Below are positions 8,992-18,318 of a stretch of 64,000 nt of DNA, piece after piece. Under the pieces are notes generated by a model, which ran no database searches, was not told the origin of the DNA, and worked only from the letters and a program-made list of their open reading frames with translations. Position 1 is the stretch's first letter; each line of letters opens with the position of its first letter. Location: the NCBI RefSeq assembly GCF_001942345.1, contig NZ_MKKI01000022.1:1-64000 (forward strand), written 5' to 3'. The translations under genes were made by a program, and so were the position numbers. The stretch is from Corynebacterium sp. CNJ-954. Its GTDB lineage: Bacteria > Actinomycetota > Actinomycetes > Mycobacteriales > Mycobacteriaceae.

Positions 8992-10041
8992 ATGACCCGC
9001 ACACCACTCCGGGGCACACCGCTTCGTACGTTGCTGTTCTCCCTGCTCGCCGTCTTCGGTCTCGTCCTGACCGCCTGCTCCTCCGACGACGGTGGAAGCG
9101 ATGGTTCCGGCGACGGCTCGGGTGACACCATCACCATCGAGCACGCATTCGGCACCACGGAGATCGACGGCACCCCGGAGCGCGTCGCCACCGTCCAGTT
9201 CGAGAACCAGGAAGTTCCCCTGGCACTCGGCGTGGTCCCGGTGGGCATGGCCAAGGCGAACTTCGGTGGCTCCGACGTCCTGCCCTGGGTGCAGGAGCAG
9301 CTCGACGAGCTCGGCGTCAGCGGCGACGACGAGCCTGTGCTGTTCGACGAGTCCGACGGCATCGACTTCGAGGCGGTCTCCGACACCGCGCCGGACGTGA
9401 TCCTCGCCGGATACTCGGGGCTGGAGCAGGAGGACTACGACAAGCTCTCCGAGATTGCGCCCACGATCCCCTTCCCCAAGGACCAGGTTGCCTGGGGTAC
9501 TCCGTGGCGTGAGAACATCGAGATCGAGTCGAAGGCCATCGGCAAGGAGGACGAGGGCAAGGACCTCATCACCGACCTCGAGTCGCAGATCTCCGAGGTC
9601 GCCGACGCCCACCCGGAGATCAAGGGCAAGAAGACCATGTTCCTCACCCACGTGGAGATCGGCGACCTGAGCAAGGTCAGCTTCTACACCAGCCACGACA
9701 CCCGTCCGATGTTCTTCGAGGACCTGGGTATGGAAGCACCGGACTCCATCAAGAAGTTCTCCGACGAGAACGACTCGTTCAGCGGCACCATCAGCACCGA
9801 ACAGGCCGACGTCTTCGACGACGTCGACATCATCGTCACCTACGGTGACCAGGAGCTGCTCGACGCCATGAAGGACAACCCGGTGCTCGGGCAGATCCCC
9901 GCCATCAAGAACGACGCCGTCGTCCTGCTGGAGAATGACGAACTCGGCACCGCGGCGATGCCCACCCCGTTGGGCATCCCGTACATCCTCGACGACTACG
10001 TCAAGGTCCTCTCCGACGCCGCCGCCAAGAGCGAGAGCTGA
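8992..10041 (+). CDS. Iron-siderophore ABC transporter substrate-binding lipoprotein
   Basis: A 349-residue FecB/FepB-class binding protein. The signal peptide ends in a lipobox (VLTAC, Cys29), followed by an acidic Gly/Ser linker and the binding fold (TITIEHAFGTTEIDGTPERV, later VILAGYSGLEQEDYDKLSEIAPTIPF across the hinge). The start ATG has AAAGG upstream with suitable spacing. It is the first gene of a four-gene transport operon: binding protein, two permeases, ATPase. Ligand unknown, but the family takes ferric hydroxamate, catecholate or citrate complexes. Confidence 0.9.
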   Translation: MTRTPLRGTPLRTLLFSLLAVFGLVLTACSSDDGGSDGSGDGSGDTITIEHAFGTTEIDGTPERVATVQFENQEVPLALGVVPVGMAKANFGGSDVLPWVQEQLDELGVSGDDEPVLFDESDGIDFEAVSDTAPDVILAGYSGLEQEDYDKLSEIAPTIPFPKDQVAWGTPWRENIEIESKAIGKEDEGKDLITDLESQISEVADAHPEIKGKKTMFLTHVEIGDLSKVSFYTSHDTRPMFFEDLGMEAPDSIKKFSDENDSFSGTISTEQADVFDDVDIIVTYGDQELLDAMKDNPVLGQIPAIKNDAVVLLENDELGTAAMPTPLGIPYILDDYVKVLSDAAAKSES

Positions 10042-10055
10042 CACCGGCCCCCGCA

Positions 10056-11105
10056 ATGACGACGAGCACGACGACGCGCGCCGCCGGGAACACGGCTGAG
10101 CGCCTGCGCCGCTCAACGGCGATGCGCACCTTCTGGCTGCTTCTCACCACCGTGGCCCTGGTGGTGGTCATGGCGGTCTCCACGGCGGTCGGCTCGCGTA
10201 GCGTCGGCCTCGAGGACATCCTCGCCGCCTACGCCGGCGCTGCGGACGGGTTCGACCAGGCCGCCGTCGCCACCCGCATCCCCCGTACCGTCCTGGCGGT
10301 CATCGCCGGGGCAGCACTCGGTGTCACCGGCGCAGTGATGCAGGGAGTCACCCGCAACCCGTTGGCCGACCCGGGGATCCTGGGGGTGAACACCGGTGCC
10401 GCGCTCGCCGTCGTCCTCGGGATGGCCTACCTCAGTCTCAGTACCCCGGGCGAGTTCATCTGGGTGGCCATGGCCGGGGCGGCGGTCACCGCTGCCGTCG
10501 TCTACGTCATCGGCTCCCTCGGTCACGGTGGCGCCACGCCACTGAAACTCGCCCTCGCCGGATCCGCCACGGCGGCGGCGTTGACCTCTTTCATCAGTGC
10601 GATCATGCTGACCCGGACCGACCTCGTCGATGTGGCACGGGACTGGCAGATCGGCGGTGTCGGTGGCGGGACCTGGGCGTCGATCCGGCTCGTCGCACCG
10701 TTCCTGGTGGTGGGGTTCCTGATCTGCCTGCTCTCGGCCCGCGGCCTGAACTCCCTCGCCCTCGGTGACGAACTTGCCGCGGGTCTGGGGGAGCGGGTCG
10801 CGCGGACCCGTGCCGCGGCTGCTCTCGGGGCGGTCATCCTCTGCGGGGCGGTGACCGCGGTGACCGGCCCCATCGGCTTCGTCGGTCTCGTCGTCCCGCA
10901 CGCCTGCCGGCTGCTCGTAGGGGTCGACCACCGCTGGCTGATCCCGTTCTCGGCGGTGACCGGTGCCGTCCTGCTCGTTGCCGCAGACGTGCTGGGGCGC
11001 ATCGTCGCCCGTCCCTCCGAGCTGGAGGTCGGTATCCTCACCGCCCTGATCGGGGCACCGGTATTCATCGCCATCGTCCGACGTCAGAAGGTGCGTGCGC
11101 TGTGA
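10056..11105 (+). CDS. FecCD-family siderophore ABC transporter permease
   Basis: A 349-residue polytopic membrane protein of the FecCD/BtuC fold, with about nine to ten hydrophobic helices. Typical family strings are visible: RIPRTVLAVIAGAALGVTGAVMQ near residue 70, NPLADPGILGVNTGAALAVV near 105, and GPIGFVGLVVPHACRLLVG near 270, which contacts the ATPase. It starts 14 bases after the binding-protein gene and its end overlaps the second permease by 4 bases (GTGA), so both half-permeases are made together. Confidence 0.93.
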   Translation: MTTSTTTRAAGNTAERLRRSTAMRTFWLLLTTVALVVVMAVSTAVGSRSVGLEDILAAYAGAADGFDQAAVATRIPRTVLAVIAGAALGVTGAVMQGVTRNPLADPGILGVNTGAALAVVLGMAYLSLSTPGEFIWVAMAGAAVTAAVVYVIGSLGHGGATPLKLALAGSATAAALTSFISAIMLTRTDLVDVARDWQIGGVGGGTWASIRLVAPFLVVGFLICLLSARGLNSLALGDELAAGLGERVARTRAAAALGAVILCGAVTAVTGPIGFVGLVVPHACRLLVGVDHRWLIPFSAVTGAVLLVAADVLGRIVARPSELEVGILTALIGAPVFIAIVRRQKVRAL

Positions 11106-12148
11106 CCACTCCGTCCACTGTCGCGGCCGTCGCCGCCGAACGCCGGGGACGCCTCCGTCGCTGGTGGATCCTCGTCGGGGTCCTTTCCGTCCTTGTTGTC
11201 GCGATGTACCTGGTGTCCCTGTCCTACGGCCACACCGTCTACCCGTTGAAGGACGTGTGGCGTGTCGCCACCGGGGAGACGGTCCCCGGCGCCAGCTTCA
11301 CCGTCGGGCGCCTCCGCCTGCCCCGCGCATCCCTGGCGGTGGTCTGCGGCCTGGCCTTCGGGCTCGGCGGCGTCGTCTTCCAGACGATGCTGCGTAACCC
11401 TCTGGCCAGCCCTGACATCATCGGAATCAGCTCCGGTGCCTCGGCTGCGGCCGTGTTCGCCATCCTGACCCTCTCACTCAGCCAGGCAGGTGTGTCCGCC
11501 TTCGCGATTGCCGCCGGTCTCGGCGTGGCGGTCCTGGTGTTCGCGCTCGCCTGGAAAGGTGGGGTCGCCGGGACGCGCCTGATCCTGGTGGGGATCGGTG
11601 TGTCCGCGATCCTCACCAGTCTGACGAACTGGCAGTTGTCCACGGCGCAGACCTGGGACACCCAGACCGCCATGCGTTGGCTCACGGGCAGCCTCAACAA
11701 CGCCACCTGGGAGGACGTCCTTCTCGTTCTCGTCGCTCTCGTGGTCCTGGTACCGGTGCTGCTGGCCCAGTGGCGCAACCTCGCGATCACCCAGCTCGGC
11801 GACGAGACCGCCGGTGCACTCGGCGTCCGTGTCTCCGTCACCAGGCTGGTGCTGGTGGTCGCCGGCGTCGGGCTCATCGCCTTCGCCACCGCGGCGGCCG
11901 GACCGATCGCCTTCGTGGCCTTCCTCTCCGGCCCGATCGCGGCACGCCTCGTCGGGCCGGGAACCAATCTGCTCATCCCGTCTGCCCTCGTCGGGGGCCT
12001 GCTGGTCCTCGTCGCCGACTTCGCCGGACAGTGGGCGTTCGACGCGCGCTACCCCGTCGGCGTCATCACCGGTGTCCTCGGCGCGCCCTACCTGATCTAC
12101 CTCATCATCCGGACCAACCGGCGCAATGCCACTGGAGGCGCACTGTGA
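11102..12148 (+). CDS. FecCD-family siderophore ABC transporter permease
   Basis: Second half of the permease heterodimer, 348 residues, GTG start overlapping the previous stop. FecCD landmarks: RLPRASLAVVCGLAFGLGGVVFQ near residue 70, NPLASPDIIGISSGASAAAVF near 100, and GPIAFVAFLSGPIAARLVG near 265. With the preceding gene it forms the membrane channel for the ferric siderophore. Its stop overlaps the GTG of the ATPase. Confidence 0.93.
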   Translation: MTTPSTVAAVAAERRGRLRRWWILVGVLSVLVVAMYLVSLSYGHTVYPLKDVWRVATGETVPGASFTVGRLRLPRASLAVVCGLAFGLGGVVFQTMLRNPLASPDIIGISSGASAAAVFAILTLSLSQAGVSAFAIAAGLGVAVLVFALAWKGGVAGTRLILVGIGVSAILTSLTNWQLSTAQTWDTQTAMRWLTGSLNNATWEDVLLVLVALVVLVPVLLAQWRNLAITQLGDETAGALGVRVSVTRLVLVVAGVGLIAFATAAAGPIAFVAFLSGPIAARLVGPGTNLLIPSALVGGLLVLVADFAGQWAFDARYPVGVITGVLGAPYLIYLIIRTNRRNATGGAL

Positions 12149-12945
12149 CGACACACCACACGCTGACCGTCGACGACCTGACCCTGGGGTACGGCGACCG
12201 TACCGTGATCCGCGACATCGACCTCTCCGTCCTGCCGGGGAAGGTCACCGGCATCATCGGGGCGAACGCCTGCGGGAAGTCGACGTTGTTGAAGTCGATG
12301 TCACGCCTGCTGAAACCTGCTTCCGGGCACGTCCTGTTGGACGGAAAGGACGTGCACTCCCGTCCCGCCAAGGAACTCGCCCGGACGCTCGGCCTGCTGC
12401 CCCAGTCGCCGATCGCGCCGGAAGGCATCACCGTGGCGGACCTGGTGGGACGTGGACGGCACCCGCACCAGGGCATCATGTCGCGCTGGTCGGCCGCGGA
12501 CGACGAGGCCGTCGCATTCGCACTGGACACCACCGGGACCGCGGCCCTGGCGGACCGGGCCGTCGACGAACTGTCGGGTGGACAACGCCAGCGCGTGTGG
12601 ATCGCCATGGCACTCGCACAACAGACCGACCTGATGCTGCTGGACGAGCCGACGACGTTCCTGGACGTCGCACACCAGGTCGAGGTACTCGATCTCCTCA
12701 CCGACCTGAACGGCTCGGCCGGAATCACGATCGTCATGGTGCTGCACGACCTGAACCTTGCAGCGCGCTACTGCGACCAGGTCGTGATGATCGCCGACGG
12801 AGGAGTGGAGGCGGTGGGTGCGCCGTCGGAGATCTTCACCGAGGAACGGGTGGAGAAGGTCTTCGGGCTGCACTCCCGGATCATCGAGGACCCCGTGTCA
12901 GGGACGCCGCTGGTGCTGCCCATCGGCCGTCACCGGGTGCTGTGA
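12145..12945 (+). CDS. Siderophore ABC transporter ATP-binding protein
   Basis: A 266-residue ABC ATPase of the FecE/FhuC type: Walker A GANACGKST near residue 38, Q-loop LLPQSPIAPEG, signature LSGGQRQRVW near 140, Walker B LMLLDEPTTFLD near 160 and the switch His in VLHDLNLAA. GTG 12145 was chosen because it overlaps the permease stop (GTGA) and gives the expected N-terminus; the frame is open far upstream but there it only shadows the permease. It powers the uptake system. The last 16 bases overlap the convergent symporter gene. Confidence 0.93.
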   Translation: MTTHHTLTVDDLTLGYGDRTVIRDIDLSVLPGKVTGIIGANACGKSTLLKSMSRLLKPASGHVLLDGKDVHSRPAKELARTLGLLPQSPIAPEGITVADLVGRGRHPHQGIMSRWSAADDEAVAFALDTTGTAALADRAVDELSGGQRQRVWIAMALAQQTDLMLLDEPTTFLDVAHQVEVLDLLTDLNGSAGITIVMVLHDLNLAARYCDQVVMIADGGVEAVGAPSEIFTEERVEKVFGLHSRIIEDPVSGTPLVLPIGRHRVL

Positions 12946-14408
12946 GCTGAGTCCGTGGGGTCCGTGGACCGCTCCTGGCGCTCCCGGAACGTGGTCTCCC
13001 ACCACAGTGCTCCCTTGATCCCCAGCGGTTCAGGGTCGAAGACGGGGTCCTGCCCGAGCTTGCGTTGGCGGTCGTAGTCCCGGACCACCTTGAACACGAT
13101 GGGGGTCAGCAGTACCACGGAGATCATGTTCAACCAGGCCAGGAGTCCGTAACCGATGTCTCCGGCGGCCCACATGGCGTCTGCGCTCACCACGGAGCCG
13201 GTGAAGGAAATGGCCAGTGCGCCCAGCTTGATGATCCATTCGAAGAAGCGGTTGCTCTTCTCGCCGAGCAGGAAGATCAGGTTCGTCGTCGCCACGTAGA
13301 AGAAGAACACCTGGGAGGTGAAGGCGAACAGCAGGACCGCCAGGGCGACGAAGACGCTGCCCCAGCCCGGCAGACTGGTGTCAATGGCCAGCTGCACGAA
13401 GTTGGGGCCGGCAATCGCGCCGGGTACATGGTTGACGAGGTAACCGCCGGCCTGATCCACCACGTGGTAGCTGTCGGTGATGATGATCATCAGGCCCGTC
13501 GCCATGCAGATGAGGAACAGGTCGATGTAGATGCTGAATGCCTGGATGATCCCCTGCTTGCCGGGGTGGCTGGCGTCAGCGGTCGCTGCGGCGAACGTCC
13601 CCTCGCCGAAGCCGGTGGCAGAGGCGAAAACTGCACGACGAACGCCCCAGGCGACGGCGAAACCGACGATGCCGCCGAACATCTGGTCCACGCCCAGGCC
13701 CGACATGACGATCAGTCGAAGCGCCTCCGGCACCTTTCCGGCGTTCATGGCGATGAGGATCACCGCGAACAGGAGGTATCCGACCGCCATGAACGGGACA
13801 ACGGTCTGGGCGACCTGCACAACTCGACGGGTGCCGCCGACGACGACGAACGCGAGGATGGCGGTGATCACCACACCCGTTATCCAGGGGTCTAGACCGA
13901 AAGCCTGGTTCGCGCTGGAGGCGATGTTGTTGGCCTGGATTCCGGGGAAGACGAAACCGTATCCGATCATCGCGGTGAGGGCGACAGCCGCAGCCAGCCA
14001 TCGGGCACGCAGCCCGTGCCTGATGTAGTAGGGCATGCCTCCCCGGTCTTCGCCGTGGATGCGGCGTTTGAAGACCTGGGCAAGGACGGCCTCGGCGTAG
14101 GCACAGGTCGAACCGAGGAAGCCTGTGACCATGATCCATATGAGGGAGCCCGGGCCTCCCATGGCGATGGCAGTCGCCACGCCGGCGATGCTGCCGACGC
14201 CGACCCGGCTGGAGAGGGTGAGTGCGAGGGCCTGGAACGATGACAGTCCGCCGTCGGTGGTCTTGCTCTGACGCAGTTGGCGGATCATGTCGGGGAGGCG
14301 TCGGAACTGGACGCCGCGTGTGACGATGGTGAAGAATCCGCCGACTGCCAGTGCGAAGTAGGCGAGTGGGTTCCAGATCCAGTCACTGATCGTTGTCAGT
14401 AAGTTCAT
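12930..14408 (-). CDS. Alanine/glycine:cation symporter (AGCS) family transporter
   Basis: A 492-residue inner-membrane transporter with about ten to eleven hydrophobic segments. AGCS signatures include LSSRVGVGSIAGVATAI near residue 65, GGMPYYIRHGL near 125, FGEGTFAAATADASHPGKQG near 280 and an acidic/basic cytoplasmic tail. The family imports small neutral amino acids with Na+ or H+. Start ATG 14408 opens directly before the first helix; upstream in-frame sequence is not membrane-like. Upstream, at 14607, is a copy of the motif also found at the amine-oxidase/Ldh_2 cluster 43 kb away, suggesting that its substrate is the compound degraded there. Confidence 0.9.
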   Translation of the reverse strand: MNLLTTISDWIWNPLAYFALAVGGFFTIVTRGVQFRRLPDMIRQLRQSKTTDGGLSSFQALALTLSSRVGVGSIAGVATAIAMGGPGSLIWIMVTGFLGSTCAYAEAVLAQVFKRRIHGEDRGGMPYYIRHGLRARWLAAAVALTAMIGYGFVFPGIQANNIASSANQAFGLDPWITGVVITAILAFVVVGGTRRVVQVAQTVVPFMAVGYLLFAVILIAMNAGKVPEALRLIVMSGLGVDQMFGGIVGFAVAWGVRRAVFASATGFGEGTFAAATADASHPGKQGIIQAFSIYIDLFLICMATGLMIIITDSYHVVDQAGGYLVNHVPGAIAGPNFVQLAIDTSLPGWGSVFVALAVLLFAFTSQVFFFYVATTNLIFLLGEKSNRFFEWIIKLGALAISFTGSVVSADAMWAAGDIGYGLLAWLNMISVVLLTPIVFKVVRDYDRQRKLGQDPVFDPEPLGIKGALWWETTFRERQERSTDPTDSAHSTR

Positions 14409-14787
14409 GTGGGTACCGTCCGGGACGTGACACCCGCCGCGGAGGACCGTCTGATCGTGACACAGGACACAGTGCGGAGTCAAGGACTTGTTTCTCGGGC
14501 AAAGCAGGCAGGGGGTCGTCGTGCGTGTGTCGATACAGGGGAATCCACTGTTCGTGACCGATATTTGAACGAGGTCCTTGTGTGTCGGCCGTTCTCTATG
14601 TAGTTTTGTGATCACACATCACATCGGTGTGGAGCTTGAGAGCTCGTATCCTCGCAACCACCACGACACCCGCCGCGGGGATCCCGGCTCACTCCCGAGC
14701 CCAGTACTGTCTCCGTTTTCCCAGACCGCGATCCGTCACATCGGGTGCGGCCCCCGGGGGAACCACCCTGGAAGTGAAAGGAAGATG
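14409..14787. other. Divergent intergenic region (AGCS symporter / universal stress protein)
   Basis: About 380 bp without a convincing gene. It holds the promoters of two divergent genes and the shared motif at 14607-14624. The part near the stress-protein gene ends in a good ribosome site (AAAGGA, 14777-14782). Short open frames here lack ribosome sites or family features. Confidence 0.6.
14607..14624 (+). promoter_or_regulatory. Putative GntR operator, copy 1
   Basis: TGTGATCACACATCACAT: a perfect TGTGATCACA palindrome that is also part of a GTGAT-N5-ATCAC dyad. The surrounding 27 bases (14601-14627) match 58701-58727 at about 22 positions, and the 18-base core matches the minus strand of 57898-57915 at 17 of 18. 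It lies about 200 bp upstream of the AGCS symporter start. The binding protein is inferred to be the GntR/FCD regulator at 57964-58623. Confidence 0.6.
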
Positions 14788-15258
14788 ATGGCCAAGAAGA
14801 TCGTGGCAGGAGTGGACTCAAGCCAGACCGCACTCAGCGCCGCCATGAAAGCCGCAGAACTGGCTGAAGGAATGGGAGCCGAGGTCCATCTCTGCACCGC
14901 CTACAGCACCACAAGTGCCGATGCCCTCGACTCGATCCGGACCAAGAGCACAGGGGTGGCCAGTCAAGCGGCGTACAAGAAGCTGACCGACGGACTCGCC
15001 GAGGCATCACGACAGGTCGCCGAGTCCGTCGCCGCCGTCCTGCGGGAGTCCTACCCGTCGCTGGTGGTCGAGGCGACCGCAGGCGAAGGGGCCCCGGCGG
15101 ACGTCCTTCTGCGCACGGCGAAGAAACTCGATGCCGACCTCATCGTCGTTGGCAACAAGCACGTCCAGGGTTTCAAACGCATCCTCGGCAGTGTCGCCCG
15201 CAAGGTCGCCTCCGAAGCGCGATGCGACCTCTACATCGCCAACACGACCCAGCGGTGA
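14788..15258 (+). CDS. Universal stress protein (UspA family)
   Basis: A 156-residue single Usp domain: beta-strand start KKIVAGVDSSQTALSAAMKAAELA, central ADVLLRTAKKLDADLIVVGNKH, and the ATP-binding G-x2-G-x9-G-type loop in a form ending LGSVARKVASEARCDLYIA. Such proteins bind ATP or other nucleotides and are induced in starvation or stress. Two consecutive ATGs (14785, 14788) exist; the second has better spacing from AAGGA. Confidence 0.88.
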   Translation: MAKKIVAGVDSSQTALSAAMKAAELAEGMGAEVHLCTAYSTTSADALDSIRTKSTGVASQAAYKKLTDGLAEASRQVAESVAAVLRESYPSLVVEATAGEGAPADVLLRTAKKLDADLIVVGNKHVQGFKRILGSVARKVASEARCDLYIANTTQR

Positions 15259-15283
15259 CCTGCGTCCCACTACGCTGAGCAGC

Positions 15284-15961
15284 ATGTCCGGCGCGTGGTT
15301 CGACCTCACCCACCCTGTTGAGTCAGGCATGCCCGTCTACCCGGGAGATCCGACGGTGACGGTCACGGAAGTCGCCACCGTCGCCGCCGAGGGTTGCTCT
15401 GTGCGCTCGCTCTCGCTGGGTACCCACACCGGCACGCACCTGGACGCCCCTGCCCACGTGGTCCGTGGCGGCCGTACCGTCGACGATATCCTCCCGGATG
15501 AACTCACCGGCGCGGCGAGTGTCCTGCATGTCCCCGGCCTCGCGCCGGGGGAGGTCGTCACTCCGTCCCATCTGGGAGCGTGGCATCCCGCGCGCATCGT
15601 GCTCATCGCGACAGGGTGGGACGCCCACTGGGGTACGGACGCCTACCTGGAGTATCCGGTGCTCGGCGAGGACGTGTGCCGACTGCTGGTCGACTCCGGG
15701 ATGCACGTACTCGGGATGGACACCGCCAGCCCGGATCCACCGGGTGCCGACCTGCTGCCTGTGCACGACCTGCTGCTCGGGACTGACCGCCTGATCGTCG
15801 AGAATCTACGCGGACTCCGCAACCTGCCGTCGTGTGTCGAGTTCACTGCGCTCCCGCTGCCTGTCGTCGACGGAGACGGCTCACCGGTACGCGCGGTGGC
15901 TCGACGGCGGACCGCTGGCCAGGAACACCGACGCAGCAACCCCACAGGTCGGTCCGACTAG
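15284..15961 (+). CDS. Cyclase-family (kynurenine formamidase-like) metal hydrolase
   Basis: A 225-residue protein with the cyclase-family metal-binding motif H-x-G-T-H-x-D-x-P-x-H (HTGTHLDAPAH, near residue 50) and the associated GMDTASPDPPGA segment. Family members hydrolyse N-formylkynurenine, isatin or related amides. No kynureninase or tryptophan dioxygenase lies nearby, so the substrate is open. It begins 25 bases after the stress-protein stop. A 13-bp perfect hairpin surrounds its stop codon. Confidence 0.8.
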   Translation: MSGAWFDLTHPVESGMPVYPGDPTVTVTEVATVAAEGCSVRSLSLGTHTGTHLDAPAHVVRGGRTVDDILPDELTGAASVLHVPGLAPGEVVTPSHLGAWHPARIVLIATGWDAHWGTDAYLEYPVLGEDVCRLLVDSGMHVLGMDTASPDPPGADLLPVHDLLLGTDRLIVENLRGLRNLPSCVEFTALPLPVVDGDGSPVRAVARRRTAGQEHRRSNPTGRSD

Positions 15962-15974
15962 CCTGTGGGGTTGC
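15936..15974 (+). terminator. Hairpin at end of cyclase gene
   Basis: GCAACCCCACAGG and CCTGTGGGGTTGC form a perfect 13-bp stem with a 13-base loop that contains the TAG stop. There is no clear U-tract, so it may be a weak or Rho-assisted terminator, or an mRNA-stabilising hairpin, ahead of nadE. Confidence 0.5.
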
Positions 15975-16010
15975 TCCGTCGGGCGAGAGCCCCGTGGCAC
16001 ACTGGGGGCC

Positions 16011-18125
16011 ATGTCGACAGGACCATCAACATCCTCCGCAGCGCACACCGCCCCGGAAAGTCCCCCTTCCGGTGCCTACACGCACGGTTTCGCCAGGGTC
16101 GCCGCGGCCACCGTTCCGGTCTCTGTCGCCGACCCGGCATCGAACGCACGTGTCATCCTCGAGACCGCCCGTCAGCTCCACGACGATGACGTCGCCGTCG
16201 CCGTCTTCCCTGAGCTCAGCCTCACCGGCTACGCCATCGACGACCTGGTCATGCAGGACGTCCTGCTCGACGCGGTCACTGACGCGTTGCGCACCCTTGT
16301 CGCGGCGTCGGAGAAGCTCTTCCCAGTCCTGGTCGTCGGCGCCCCGCTGGCGCACGGCAACCGCCTGTACAACTGTGCGGTCGTCATCCACCGGGGGAGG
16401 ATCCTCGGCGTCGCGCCGAAGTCCTACCTGCCGACCTACCGGGAGTTCTACGAACGCCGCTGGTACGCCCCGGGTGATGACGTCCGCGGTGGGCACATCC
16501 GGATCGGCGGGACGGAGGTACCCTTCGGTACCGATCTGCTCTTCGAGGCACAGGACGTGCCAGGACTGACCGTCCACGCCGAGGTCTGTGAGGACATGTG
16601 GGTCCCGGTGCCGCCGTCGTCGCTCGCGGCGTTGCAGGGGGCCACCGTCCTGCTGAACCTGTCGGGAAGCCCGATCACGGTGCAACGGGCCGATGACAGG
16701 CACCTGCTGGCGAAGTCGGCGTCGTCGCGGAACCTGGCGGCCTACGTCTATGCCGCTGCAGGCCAGGGAGAGTCCACCAATGACGTCTCCTGGGACGGGC
16801 TGACCATGGTGTACGAACGCGGCGTGCTGCTCGAGGAGACGGAACGTTTCCCCGACGGGCCGCGGGTCAGTGTCGCTGACGTGGATGTCCACGGCCTCCG
16901 GGCCGCGCGCATCCGCCAGGGCACCTTCGACGACAACCGTCGGACGATGCAGGACCGGTCGGACACCGCATTCCGTACGGTCGCCTTCACCCTGAATCCG
17001 CCACAGGGTGATGTGGGGCTGCGCCGGGACGTCGCGCGGTTCCCGTTCGTGCCCGGCGACCCCGCACGCCTGGCGCAGGACTGCTACGAGACCTTCAACA
17101 TCCAGGTGTCCGGACTCGTCCAGCGGTTGCAGGCCATCGGCAACCCACGCCCCGTGATCGGTGTCTCCGGTGGTCTGGACTCCACCCATGCGTTGCTGGT
17201 CGTGGCACGTGCGATGGACCGCACCGGGCGCCCGCGGTCGGACATCCTGGCGTACACCATGCCGGGGTTCGCCACCTCAGACCACACGAAATCGAACGCG
17301 GTGAAGCTCGCCGAAGCCATGGGCGCGACGATCGAGACACTCGACATCAGGCCCGCTGCCACCGAGATGCTCGCGCAGATGGGCCATCCGGCCGGTAGTG
17401 GCGAGCCGGTGTACGACGTGACCTTCGAGAACGTGCAGGCAGGTCTGCGCACCGACTACCTCTTCCGTCTGGCCAACCACCTCGGCGGCATTGTGGTGGG
17501 CACCGGAGACCTCTCCGAGTTCGCCCTCGGGTGGTGCACCTACGGGGTGGGGGACCAGATGAGCCACTACGCGGTGAACTCCGGTGTGCCCAAGACGCTG
17601 ATCCAGCACCTCATCCGCTGGGTCATCGCCGACGGGAACGTGGTCGGGGAGGATGCCGCAGAGGTGCTGCGCTCGGTGCTCGACACTGAAATCAGCCCCG
17701 AACTGGTGCCCGCCGGTGCAGACGGGCAGGTGCAGTCCACCGAGGACACCATCGGGCCGTACGCGTTGCACGACTTCACCCTGTGGCACGTGTTCCGCGG
17801 GACCCGCCCCTCCACGATCGCCTTCCTCGCCTGGCATGCGTGGAAGGACGCGGGAGAAGGGCAGTGGCCTGCAGGGTTCCCGGACGAGGACCGCTACGAC
17901 TATGACCTCCAGACGATCGTGACCTGGGAACGTACCTTCCTCCGCCGGTTCTTCGGCTTCGCCCAGTTCAAACGGACTGCCGTGCCGAACGGGCCGAAGG
18001 TGTCGCCCGCAGGTTCCCTGTCGCCGCGGGGGGACTGGCGCGCCCCGTCGGACGGGAATGCCCGGGTGTGGCTGGCCGAGCTCGAGCGCGGCTACCCCGA
18101 CGTGCTCCCCGATATCGGGGGGTGA
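16011..18125 (+). CDS. nadE: Glutamine-dependent NAD+ synthetase
   Basis: A 704-residue two-domain enzyme that makes NAD+ from deamido-NAD+, glutamine and ATP. The N-terminal nitrilase-type glutaminase shows the Glu-Lys-Cys triad (FPELSLTGY near 66, PKSYLPTYREFYERRW near 138, CEDMWVP near 193). The C-terminal synthetase has the PP-loop SGGLDSTHALL near residue 386 and the GTGDLSEFALGW segment near 505. Length equals that of the long actinobacterial NadE, which channels ammonia between domains. Start ATG 16011 gives the expected N-terminus. Confidence 0.95.
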   Translation: MSTGPSTSSAAHTAPESPPSGAYTHGFARVAAATVPVSVADPASNARVILETARQLHDDDVAVAVFPELSLTGYAIDDLVMQDVLLDAVTDALRTLVAASEKLFPVLVVGAPLAHGNRLYNCAVVIHRGRILGVAPKSYLPTYREFYERRWYAPGDDVRGGHIRIGGTEVPFGTDLLFEAQDVPGLTVHAEVCEDMWVPVPPSSLAALQGATVLLNLSGSPITVQRADDRHLLAKSASSRNLAAYVYAAAGQGESTNDVSWDGLTMVYERGVLLEETERFPDGPRVSVADVDVHGLRAARIRQGTFDDNRRTMQDRSDTAFRTVAFTLNPPQGDVGLRRDVARFPFVPGDPARLAQDCYETFNIQVSGLVQRLQAIGNPRPVIGVSGGLDSTHALLVVARAMDRTGRPRSDILAYTMPGFATSDHTKSNAVKLAEAMGATIETLDIRPAATEMLAQMGHPAGSGEPVYDVTFENVQAGLRTDYLFRLANHLGGIVVGTGDLSEFALGWCTYGVGDQMSHYAVNSGVPKTLIQHLIRWVIADGNVVGEDAAEVLRSVLDTEISPELVPAGADGQVQSTEDTIGPYALHDFTLWHVFRGTRPSTIAFLAWHAWKDAGEGQWPAGFPDEDRYDYDLQTIVTWERTFLRRFFGFAQFKRTAVPNGPKVSPAGSLSPRGDWRAPSDGNARVWLAELERGYPDVLPDIGG

Positions 18126-18318
18126 ATTCTCCACTCTTTTCGCTTCGATGTCTCCGGATATGATCTCGGTCATACTGACTGGTAGACGCGCTAAATGATG
18201 CGCGTTCCGCACGAATTCTCTGGCAGTTTTTATCCAGAATGTTCGCAGTGAACTCCAATGTTTTCTATGGTGGAAGCCTGTCATAAGGAATTCCGTGAAC
18301 GTCGGAGGCGAAAAGAAC

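Noticed and set aside
8329-10116. 595-codon minus-strand frame over the AraC and binding-protein genes
   Set aside because: Antisense shadow with low-complexity repeats; the plus strand carries recognisable HTH and lipoprotein sequences.
16011-16100. Hairpin 15936-15974 as a riboswitch for nadE
   Set aside because: It is a simple perfect stem around the stop of the previous gene, 36 bases from nadE, with no conserved riboswitch core.
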